Under the pieces are notes generated by a model. That model was given only the letters and a program-made list of their open reading frames with translations, was not told the origin of the DNA and did no database searches. A stretch of 20,871 nt of DNA, from positions 1 through 20,871 of the forward strand of contig JAAPAO010000610.1 of NCBI GenBank assembly GCA_013115145.1, read 5' to 3'. The position numbers were made by a program, and so were the translations under genes. This DNA comes from Perkinsus chesapeaki (taxonomy: Eukaryota > Perkinsozoa > Perkinsida > Perkinsidae). Below are positions 8,936-16,456 of this stretch, one piece after another (the first letter of the stretch is position 1; every line of letters begins with the position of its first letter).

Positions 8936-8949
8936 GATACCAATGGTAT
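8936..8949 (+). repeat. 14-nt zigzag insertion 12
   Basis: W is TTGGTATC. W1-7 at 8929-8935, reverse complement at 8936-8943, W2-8 at 8944-8950. It starts 12 bases after insertion 11 ends. Confidence 0.9.
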
Positions 8950-8958
8950 CACCTCTCA

Positions 8959-8972
8959 ATGAGAGGCTCTCA
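8959..8972 (+). repeat. 14-nt zigzag insertion 13
   Basis: W is CCTCTCAT. W1-7 at 8952-8958, reverse complement at 8959-8966, W2-8 at 8967-8973. Removal lets the frame into RT motif B read GITSHRLADTN. Confidence 0.95.
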
Positions 8973-9190
8973 TAGACTAGCTGACACTAATGTAGGTCTC
9001 ACTCAAGGAAGTGTTTTGTCGTTGATACTCTTGGTACTCTTGAGGAGTAACTCTTCGAACAGAGGCTATGACAATATGAAATGCTGTATTTTCATTGGTT
9101 CTAGATCGGTTCTATTGGCTCTACTCAATGGCACGTGCAACCCCAGGGCTCGACCGTATCAAGTGTGGCATGGCATCCCTACATAGATCT

Positions 9191-9732
9191 CTCCATCTGC
9201 TAGATACCTGCCCACACAGAGGAAATAATGTATAACGACGTCGCCGGATCGGCGACGCCGACCACATGGCCCATCTTGGAAGAACGTCTCAGGTTTGCCT
9301 TGAGACCCCACCGCCGGTGCCACCGGCGCGGTGGGGCACCGGGAGCTTCCCACACGGCTCGCGGAGCTCCTGCGCTCGGAACACCAGCGCATGACTTTAC
9401 GGAAACCTGCCCAGAAGCTACACGACTGGCCCTCTTTCGTTGTTGGGCATTCAAAAATCTATGTGTCCTACATGCACCGCATAGGACGATGTCCCTCCCC
9501 TTTATGTTACATAAATTATGTAGTGGTTGTCCTATGCGAGTACGCCCTGAGTGGATCAGTCCATACGGAAGTCTTGATCAATTCAGCATCAGTGATCGAA
9601 AGCTGTTAAGCCTAGCGACCTTATTAAGGTAATGTCTCTCATGCAGCTGCGGTCACTCTTCCACTGGGAAATCTAGGTCTGACTAAGCCTTAAGGCGTCG
9701 GACCTTGAACTACACACACACCTCTCGCGTTA
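9191..9732. other. Retroelement tail or intergenic DNA with GC-rich palindromes
   Basis: No gene recognised. It holds two decayed zigzags (9313-9334, one mismatch; 9241-9262, three mismatches) and an inverted repeat CGCATAGGAC (9478-9487) with its complement at 9529-9538. That repeat encloses a smaller ACATAA/TTATGT hairpin. It is probably the 3' part of the plus-strand LINE fragment. Confidence 0.4.
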
Positions 9733-9876
9733 AAAAAAGCCGTGCCCCGAATTTTGTGTCAGAAGTCCGCTACTCTATTGAATTCCGGCGATCAGAAATC
9801 AAAACTAAAAGAAGAAATATCTTCTGAGGAGATTGTAATCTTTCGCTCGGAATTGCGAAGACATTACAAAGTGGTA

Positions 9877-9950
9877 GCTGTGGTGGCTCAATCGGATAGA
9901 TCGTTGGACTTCTAATCCAAAGGATGCGGGTTCAAGTCCCGCCCAGAGTA
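9877..9950 (+). tRNA. tRNA-Arg(UCU), copy 1, possibly impaired
   Basis: A 74-nt cloverleaf with A-box TGGCTCAATCGG, anticodon loop CTTCTAA (anticodon TCT) and B-box GGTTCAAGTCC. The anticodon and T stems are perfect. The acceptor has a G:G mismatch at pair 4-69 and the D-stem has a mismatch (GCTC against GATC). Copy 2 pairs correctly at both positions. No intron and no encoded CCA. Confidence 0.85.
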
Positions 9951-10056
9951 TTATCAGGTGAATGTTGCATTTTCATCACAAATTGTGGAACTTTGTAAGA
10001 ACTCAGTAAGCATCTATTGTATATCATAGCCCTGTGAAAATATGCCATGATAACAA

Positions 10057-10128
10057 TAACCCCAGCGGGACTTGAACCCGCAACCTTCGGCTCCGGAAAC
10101 CGACGCGCTTCCATTGCGCCACGAGGTC
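10057..10128 (-). tRNA. tRNA-Arg(CCG), copy 1
   Basis: A 72-nt cloverleaf on minus: acceptor GACCTCG, D-arm GCGC/GCGC, anticodon loop TTCCGGA (anticodon CCG), T-arm GCGGG/CCCGC. Acceptor pair 7-66 is a G:U wobble, where copy 2 has G:C. All stems pair, so it is probably functional. Confidence 0.92.
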
Positions 10129-10346
10129 CGACTTTTCTGAGCTTCCACGAGCGGCGGTGTCCCCCTTGCCTGGACACTATTGTGAAAACTTCCTAGCCTT
10201 CGAAAAAAGCCGTGCCCCGAATTCTGTGTCAGAAGTCCGCTACTCTATTGAATTTCGGCGATCAGAAATCAAAACTAAAAGAAGAAATATCTTCTGAGGA
10301 GATTGTAATCTTTCGCTCGGAGTTGCGACGACATTACAAAGTGGTA

Positions 10347-10420
10347 GCTCTGGTGGCTCAATCGGATAGAGCGTTGGACTTCTAATCCAAAGGTTGCGAG
10401 TTCAAGTCCCGCCCAGAGTA
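10347..10420 (+). tRNA. tRNA-Arg(UCU), copy 2
   Basis: A 74-nt cloverleaf with acceptor GCTCTGG/CCAGAGT (first pair G:U), D-stem GCTC/GAGC and anticodon TCT. The T-stem has one A:C mismatch (GCGAG against CCCGC) that copy 1 lacks. Each copy thus carries a defect the other does not. Confidence 0.9.
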
Positions 10421-10526
10421 TTATCAGGTAAATGCTGCATTTTCATCACAAATTGTGGAACTTTGTAAGAACTCAGTAAGCATCTATTGTATATCATAGC
10501 CCTGTGGAAATATGCCATGATAACAA

Positions 10527-10598
10527 TAACCCCGGCGGGACTTGAACCCGCAACCTTCGGCTCCGGAAACCGACGCGCTTCCATTGCGCCACGAGGTC
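10527..10598 (-). tRNA. tRNA-Arg(CCG), copy 2
   Basis: Same as copy 1 with the acceptor fully paired at 7-66 (G:C). It is the better-formed of the two CCG genes. Confidence 0.95.
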
Positions 10599-10671
10599 CG
10601 ACTTTTCTAAGATTCCACGAGCGGCGGTGTCCCCCTTGCCTGGACACTACCGTGAAAACTTCCTAGCCTTC

Positions 10672-11063
10672 AGAACTATTAACGCAGAACTCCATAAATT
10701 ATTCAGCAACGAGACCAACAGCATGCCCACATCAGGGAGGATCTCTTACGGCGGGGTGATCTTCTCCCCTTGTTGCTGGAGGTAAGATGAGAATATGTTC
10801 TGAGAACAGCAAACTTCGCAGCCAAAGCTTAGCCGCTGTTTGGAATCATAACTTTTACGAACAAGATGGACAGTTACACTTACTTACTGTATAGAATCTA
10901 TACAGTAGTAATATATTATAATATCTATACTAGTATCTATACTATAGATAGTACTTACTGTATACGAAGGTGTAGTGCTTCTACTGCTTAATCTTCCAAG
11001 CCCGCCTGATGTCTGTTCTGGCAAGGGTAAGGAGTACCTTCGAAGGGAAACCTCATGAAGTCC
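10672..11063. other. Intergenic; AT-rich odd palindromes
   Basis: No gene recognised. At 10885-10907 an 11-bp arm palindrome with a one-base centre (TACTGTATAGA, A, complement) is followed by further AT-rich palindromes (10909-10918; 10934-10950 with 8-bp arms and a one-base centre). CCTTCGAAGG lies near 11036. Confidence 0.5.
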
Positions 11064-11441
11064 TCAACAGAGTAACAGTGGTGACAGGTATTTTTTCATC
11101 CTTGACGAATCATTCGCATTTACGACGAATTGGCTAGAGTTTAATAGAGTGATGAGTTTATCCTCGTAGATACACCTTTTCTTAACTTCTACGAGCTCAA
11201 TGGCATCCGAACAACTGTACGCCTCTCGAGATAGTTCATGACATAGATATGTAAGCATGTTGTAATTAGAGCCACCTCACCTTGTAGAAACCGGAGAAGT
11301 GATAGCGAGTCTCCCTGTCAAGGTGGACTCTTCCCGGCTTAGCGAATGCGGCATTAGGGGTCTTAAATCCATCATTACAGCCTGCAAGTTCAATATGATG
11401 CTTCCCTTTTCAACAGTTGAGTAACTCGGAGCTTGACTCTT
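11064..11441 (-). CDS. Hypothetical two-exon gene fragment
   Basis: A candidate exon at 11441-11281 (after a CTGTAG acceptor, open for 53 codons plus two bases) ends at a strong donor, AAG|GTGAGG. A second exon at 11214-11064, after GCGTACAG, is in phase and ends at TGA. The 66-nt intron is in the size range of others in the window. The joined product (103 residues) has no recognised domain; exon 1 includes GSIILNLQAVMMDLR, exon 2 is Lys/Glu-rich. No start codon is evident, so an upstream exon would be needed. It could be a chance open region. Low confidence. Confidence 0.3.
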
Positions 11442-11886
11442 CTACAGATCAGCACATACCGAAGGTAGCTTTCATAGGCGTTATATATCATGCCATGACA
11501 TAGCATCGCTAGTGTAGCAATATAATTAGGTTGACTTGCTAACTCTAGTCAAATTCCAGAAACGAGGCACGCGTCGCTTCGGTAGCCCGAACGCATGCGC
11601 ACGTGCAGTTACCGAGGACACCGGTGCGATAGCAAGCACGGAAGTGCTGCGGCCCATATGTTCTGCTCGAATCCTCTCACCACACCGGACAAAAAACCGA
11701 CCGGTTGCGCCGTGCACAGGTTCACTCTTGAAATGCCGCTAGTCAGCCTTTAGCTGGCAAGAAGTGCCACAGCTCCTATGTCACCGCGTGCGGGCCGAGT
11801 TTCGAAAGATACGTCTTCTCTCGGTTGCCTCCAGACCCACTTGTGCCGACCCAATGTGGATATTTAATGCCCATTCGAAGGCATTA
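11442..11886. other. Intergenic, GC-richer block
   Basis: Short overlapping open frames on both strands (about 11526-11742) with no recognisable protein features. The stretch can form hairpins (for example CTTCGGTA near 11576 with TTACCGAGG near 11608). A structured RNA is conceivable but unsupported. Confidence 0.3.
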
Positions 11887-11888
11887 AT

Positions 11889-11920
11889 AACCGACGCGCT
11901 TCCGTTGCGCCACGAGGCCC
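11889..11920 (-). pseudogene. tRNA 5' half-copy (Arg-like)
   Basis: On minus this matches the tRNA-Arg(CCG) 5' half (acceptor strand, D-arm GCGC/GCGC, start of the anticodon stem TCGGTT) with a few differences, then departs. Directly after it is a hairpin TTAATGCC/GGCATTAA (about 11867-11890). No matching 3' half with a B-box was found nearby, so it is a truncated copy. Confidence 0.55.
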
Positions 11921-12184
11921 AACACCCACAATGCGTGTCCCACATTGTCCCTCATCTCGAGGGCGTCAAGCAATGGTCCGTGGCTATGTAGGAGAAAGTT
12001 TGCGTTGCCGAATCGCTTCCAGCTTTTTTCACATAACACTGAGTAACTCAATCCCTCTCAACATGGAGAAACCTTCGCTGGGAAGTAATGGCATCCTACG
12101 GTGGGCCGAATAGATTCCAACAATTCTGGTAAAAGAAAAGTAACATATCATACAAAATCGATCACGCATCAGTTGACCTGTCTC
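11921..12184. other. Intergenic, no gene recognised
   Basis: Stop-rich in most frames. It probably includes the 3' flank of the minus-strand gene ending at 12185. Confidence 0.4.
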
Positions 12185-12647
12185 TTAAGTCCTCAAATGC
12201 TGCTTCTCGGTTTTACCACGACCGAACAAATGGAATTTGGAATTCTTTTCCTGTGGCGCCTTTTCATCGGCCAACAGCGATGCCTTCATCGACCCTTGCT
12301 TGAACTCGCAATCGGCATCAGTAACGACCGAGTCCCTCATGCTGCTGTCAGCTCTGGTTGTCATAGGTGATGACGATGATCCCTAAAAAACGCAATGAGC
12401 GAATCAACCAAAGCCAAGTACCAACCTCAGCGGTGGAGGTCGAATGCGTCGGTCTGTTATCGGAGTGTTTGATCAGTTGAGGGTCTTTCACCGAACCGGA
12501 TGAACATCCGCAACAAAAGGTCGACTTCATCTTCGACGAGAATGACTTCTTTTCGGTGTTAGTTCCCTCAGACGCAGAAACGCCAGCGGCGCCTTGACTT
12601 GGAGATGCTGGCACTTCTTTCTTATCCTTCTTAAACCAATTTACCAT
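12185..12647 (-). CDS. Hypothetical 130-aa protein with a Cys cluster, two exons
   Basis: Exon 1 is 12647-12422 (ATG start) and exon 2 is 12351-12185 (TAA). They are separated by a 70-nt intron with donor G|GTACTT and acceptor CCAGAG; only this acceptor keeps the frame open. The product is soluble and charged. It has a Lys-rich N-terminus (MVNWFKKDKK), a Ser/Ala-rich stretch, FCCGCSSG at residues 44-51 (a possible palmitoylation or metal site) and a basic tail. There is no Gly at position 2, so N-myristoylation is not expected. No known family was recognised. A MITE lies about 190 bp upstream of the start. The exon/intron structure and the two long consistent frames argue for a real gene. Confidence 0.6.
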
Positions 12648-12835
12648 AACTAATCGAGTGGTTCAAAAATGATATATCCTGAATAACAACAATTTGTGCT
12701 AGAATTCGGGAGGAAAAGTTCCTGAAGAATTTACCGGAAAAACGATGGGAAAAGTGGGAAAATTTTTGCCGGCTATTCTGCCGCAAATTGAAAGGGGTAC
12801 CTCGCGAAGATGTGTATTTTTGTTGGAACAAAATA

Positions 12836-13014
12836 CGGTGCGTTCGCGTTTGTTGGGCAAGTTGATGAAACGGCTGAGAGTTTTGTCACGAGAATTATAC
12901 CGATCGATTACCCTTGTCTTATAGCTATATCCTTGAAGGTTTCAGCCAATTTTCATCACTCTCACGCGAAATATTCAATTTTAATCAACTTGCCCAACAA
13001 ACGCGAACGCACTG
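12836..13014. mobile_element. MITE with 31-bp TIRs and TA target duplication
   Basis: The 179-bp element is flanked by TA (12834-12835 and 13015-13016). Its terminal inverted repeats (12836-12866 and 12984-13014) match at 30 of 31 positions, and the right end begins CAGTGCGTTCGCG. No ORF of its own. TA duplication and CAGTG-type ends are those of Tc1/mariner-derived MITEs. It lies between the methyltransferase 3' end and the Cys-cluster gene. Confidence 0.92.
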
Positions 13015-13114
13015 TAAATATTGGATTCTACACTAACACAATGGCTGAGGATACTTCCAACGAAGCGTCTTGTGGTGTGCCACAATCCAGCTGCTGCTGA
13101 TAAGTTCAGTAGAG

Positions 13115-16100
13115 TTAATCTTTCCTAGTCAACTTGTACAATCGGAGATTCCAATCTCCCTCCTCCGGTGCCGTAATGTCGTGCTCTTCCAGGATTTTGA
13201 ACTGAACAATACAACAATAAATAACATATAGTCACTTTTGACATCTGAACCCTCAAACAGTTACTCCCTCACTTTCCCTTACCGTGCCATCGGTCTCTTG
13301 CCCACAACCATCGTTCTCCTCAACCAGCGCCGAGTAAAGCAGCTCGCAGTTTAACCCTCTCTGGCGGCACAACTTCGTGAAGAACCTCCAACGAACCCAC
13401 TAGCGACTTCATGAGCAGTAAGATCAACGAACCTTTTCTCGACTTTCCAGTTCCTCTTGATTTGCCCAATGTATGCCACCGCCTTCGGCCTGGCATTTAG
13501 GAGCTGCTGGAAGGTGTCAGCTAACGGCGCCATGAGCGAGTCGAAATACACCTGATGAGGGGGGTTATACCTTACAAGCGAAGATGCAATCAATCGAGAA
13601 GAAGTTGGTGTGTAAAGAAGCGTGTAGAGGAACAAAATAAATAAGCTGACTGAAAAATATTAAAGATAAACCTAAGTTCGAAGGATAAGATAAATGAAAA
13701 GGAGATGCGTTCACGTGAGTATCAGATGTTAAACCGGTGAACATTACATTTGGTGACAAAATCCTACTATACATTTTAAATTCGCTCATGGTACTTGTTA
13801 GAGTGAAGAGCCTCCTACATTGATAAACAGAAATTACTCATTTCACTTCACAATAGCGCGAGGGATGTATTTCAAACTTCGAGATGCTTACCAGCCCCGA
13901 ACCGCAGACCCAAAGCTCGCGATCCTCCTCGTTTCCGTCAGCACTCAGAGCCTCTATAACTTTCTTGCCTGCTTCAAGATCACCCCATGGAAGTGGCATG
14001 AGACTAGTCTTAGCCTTAACCTGAAGAAGCAGCTGTAACTCTAGTTATTAAGAACCGATGCTACGATGCACTCATGCTCCAAATAAGAAACTTGAAAATT
14101 TGAAGAAGCTGGAACTTTGAAATGGTGAAGAACGAAATCCTAATTTGTGAATACTTGTTCACTGTACAATACAGAATTACACTGAAATGAATTCAAAGGG
14201 GATACGGGAATTGACAATTTCAAATTGTGCAAATGGCAATACATAACATATTTAACAATTCCCGAGCAATCCTGCCTCTTCATCGTTGAGATCCAATGAA
14301 CGTTGTGGAGATCCTAATTGATCCTCTAGGTCGGTGAGCAAAACCTGGTGGGAACCTAACAACGAAAGACAAAAATGTGTACATCACACGACAAGAAATT
14401 CGACAATCAATTTACATATATTTTCTCACTACTATTTCTCTACAACCGGGAATGCAGTTTTTACACTGGCAGCAAAACAAAAAACTCCCCCGTACTGTCG
14501 CACAGACTTGCGGCCCTCCTTGCCTCTATTAACCGAGGCGTATACCGTATAATTCCCCGCCACGCAGGGTGAGGCATTAACCTTGACGGAATCCTGCCAC
14601 GACACTCATGAGGGGTTCTCTGTCCACCTATATAAAGGTCGGCACTGCGATCAGGTAACTAATCACTCATCAAGTTCACTATGAAGCCCGAGAAAACTTC
14701 CCGGGGTTCACGCAGAATTATTTTCCATGAACAGGAGTCAAACGCCCCTCTAATGTCAGCCAGCACCAATAAGAATTGATCACAAACCTTATTAGTTTTA
14801 TCATATGAGCCATATATAATATCATCAGCAAACTTAGTGGTACTACCACTGCGGTAGATCTCCCAGATGTGTAGGCAAACTGCCATCTAAGGTGACCCAC
14901 CTCCCCAGAAGCAATTTCATGCTTTCCCGATCGGGGAGTTCCTGATCGCCGCCCCCCCCAGGGCTAGCGTTTTTAACATGAAGTAGTCTTAGAAGAGTCT
15001 CATAGCGGCTCAATGAGGTCCACTAAGGACCGTCCTCATACTCCATACCTCATGCGCTAGGCATAAGACCTTCCTCAATGATGGCATCAGGAAGCATTGC
15101 TTCCTCATGCAATCTATTATATCGCTCCTTGCTGCAATAGCGTGTAGTCTACCAGCACGTGTCCGCGTTCAAAGACTTCCTCGAGCAGTTAGACGCCGTT
15201 TCCGATTTGGTTGTCGGGAGCATCCCGAGGGGATGATGCAGAAGTGGACAGCAGGTTTCCGAGGGCGCCGTCCGTCATTTTCCAATCATAAACTGTTTCC
15301 GTGTGTTCGTCTGTGATTACCACAGATTCTATTATTTCTACAAACACCGTGGAATTGCTGAATATCTCAGTGTAACAACTAAGGACCGTGCATTTTCCTT
15401 AGGCAAATCGCGAAAACTTTTATTTTTCGGCCAATTTTGAGAGTTTTGTCCTGAAATTCGAAGGTTGACAAGCCTTGAACCTGTAGTAATAAATACTAAG
15501 TACAAGGTCAAATATGAAACGGTTTGTGTTATATCACAGGGCGGGCAAATAATTTTTTCACGATTTGCCTAAGGAAAATGCACGGTCCTTAATACCACAT
15601 CACCGAGCCGTAGTGATACGATTCGTATCATACGGAAGCAATACATCATGCACTTACAAAGAATGCGATGTCAGCAGCTGCATCACGCGCTCCATAATTC
15701 ATCCCACCATTACCTTTACTGGCTGCCACAGCTAACCCAACCAGCCCAGCACCGCATCCAATATCAATGAAGTCAACAGGGGAATCTGTGTGATTCTTCA
15801 ATTCCTTCGCGAGAAACTTAGTTAGCAACTACATAACAAACATAACAATTAACACCATTCTCTTTCACCCCTCTGGCATACAGTAAGCTACTTCCTGAAT
15901 TCTAAAAGTTGAATTAATAAAACGGTGAGATTCCTCCCAAAAATAAACACTCCCCAGAGGTAGGAACGGAAGACGGCCTCGGTTGTGCAAGCATGATGCT
16001 TACATGAGCGCTTGGCCAAATCCTCCAGGCATAGCCTCTACCTCTCTCATGCACAACTGAGATCTCATGATCAAGGTCATCATTTTCCATCTTATATACA

Positions 16101-16153
16101 TGCGCCACCGTCTCAGTGTGGATACTTGGGTCGTACTCCTGCGTAGCGGTCAT
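13115..16153 (-). CDS. METTL21-type (Methyltransf_16 family) protein methyltransferase, seven exons
   Basis: Exons on minus: 16153-16004, 15828-15714, 15328-15195, 14020-13892, 13551-13433, 13385-13283 and 13201-13115. Every phase agrees and they total 278 codons plus stop, close to the size of the family's seven-beta-strand lysine methyltransferases. Motifs: GYAWRIWPSAH (residues 40-50, the usual 'WPaa' block), FIDIGCGAGLVGLA (70-83, SAM-binding motif I), VVITD (91-95, acidic end of strand 2), LPWGD (143-147), GSGLVYFD (173-180, where the family usually has an Asp before the Val-Tyr), a KRFFTKL helix (215-221) and a C-terminal LRLYKLTRKD. Most introns have good GT-AG ends. The exon 3 donor (GGC|GTCTAA) is weak, and intron 5 is only 47 nt. 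Intron 2 contains a MITE and intron 3 a LINE RT relic. The substrate cannot be told from sequence. Lower certainty attaches to the exon 3 borders. Confidence 0.8.
14659..14900 (-). pseudogene. LINE reverse-transcriptase scrap inside methyltransferase intron 3
   Basis: On minus, QFAYTSGRSTAVV (GRST block) near 14870 is followed, in a second frame, by FLLVLADIRGAFDSCSWKIIL (motif A: DIRGAFD). It then ends at a stop. About 240 bp of an RT domain are left, with one frameshift. It has the same strand as the host gene and lies wholly within the intron. Confidence 0.7.
15382..15589. mobile_element. MITE with perfect 29-bp TIRs and TA target duplication, inside methyltransferase intron 2
   Basis: The 208-bp element is flanked by TA at 15380-15381 and 15590-15591. 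The terminal inverted repeats 15382-15410 and 15561-15589 are identical (start AGGACCGTGCATTTTCC), with a few more matches after one mismatch. No coding capacity. TIR sequence differs from that of the 12836-13014 MITE, so this is a second family. It makes up more than half of a 385-nt intron. Confidence 0.93.
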
Positions 16154-16377
16154 TGGGGGAAGGGGAATTAGAATATCCTTAGGAGAGTGATCGATGTAGG
16201 TTAAATATATTAGAATTTGTTGAGTTACAAGTCAGAGTATTAAAAAGAAAGGGAACACCGTCACAGTCAGCCATCCAGATGCTTTCTCAATGGAAACATC
16301 CTCGCAACACGAGAACTTATGGAAATAGAAAACAATATTACATATTTTACGTATCAATAATGCAACCTGAGAATAAT

Positions 16378-16449
16378 CACTCAGCAAGGATTTGAACCCA
16401 CGTTCAAACGAATGACAACATAACGCTCTACCCACTGAGCTACCTTTAC
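16378..16449 (-). pseudogene. tRNA-like sequence, unpaired acceptor
   Basis: On minus there is a good A-box (TAGCTCAGTGGGTAGAGC, D-stem GCTC/GAGC) and B-box (GGGTTCAAATCC). The acceptor strands do not pair, and the anticodon stem around TTGTCAT (would be GTC, Asp) and the T-stem are broken. A pseudo-tRNA or tRNA-derived repeat head between the methyltransferase 5' end and PIG-H 3' end. Confidence 0.55.
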
Positions 16450-16456
16450 ACGAATT

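Larger units (their letters stand above)
8774..9190 (+). pseudogene. Second LINE reverse-transcriptase fragment (plus strand)
   Basis: A frame from about 8774 carries LELSNAFGSIPHSKLITAIN, a motif A with the Asp replaced or mutated (NAFGS followed by a PHSKL block, as in site-specific LINE RTs). It ends at a TGA near 8960. Further on, in another frame, RLADTNVGLTQGSVLSLILL is motif B. Between them lie three zigzag insertions (11, 12, 13). With the last removed, GGTATCACC joins TCTCATAGA so that GITSHRLADTNVGLTQGS reads through; one more indel is still needed to connect motif A. No YADD motif was found, so the copy is a fragment. It lies head to head with the minus-strand LINE, with the junction near 8640. 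Confidence 0.75.
9733..10201. repeat. Tandem duplication, unit 1 (two tRNA-Arg genes)
   Basis: First copy of a 470-bp unit repeated at 10203-10671 with only scattered substitutions. Each unit starts in an A-run followed by GCCGTGCCCCGAATT and ends at TTCCTAGCCTTC. Each carries a plus-strand tRNA-Arg(UCU) and a minus-strand tRNA-Arg(CCG), so this is a recent segmental duplication of a divergent tRNA cassette. Confidence 0.95.
10203..10671. repeat. Tandem duplication, unit 2 (two tRNA-Arg genes)
   Basis: Second copy of the 470-bp unit at 9733-10201, same orientation and directly adjacent. Confidence 0.95.

Noticed and set aside
2231-8973. CRISPR or other regularly spaced array
   Set aside because: The palindromic units have different sequences and irregular spacing, and each derives from its own local site, so they are not a repeat-spacer array.
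9932-10647. Two 81-codon minus ORFs, nearly identical
   Set aside because: They are read through the duplicated tRNA-Arg genes and repeat only because the 470-bp unit is duplicated.
12810-13100. 96-codon plus ORF ending in ASCGVPQSSCC and TGA
   Set aside because: Most of it is the MITE at 12836-13014. Only 19 codons after ATG 13041 lie outside, convergent with the methyltransferase end. A selenoprotein reading of the TGA was considered but there is no SECIS or family match.
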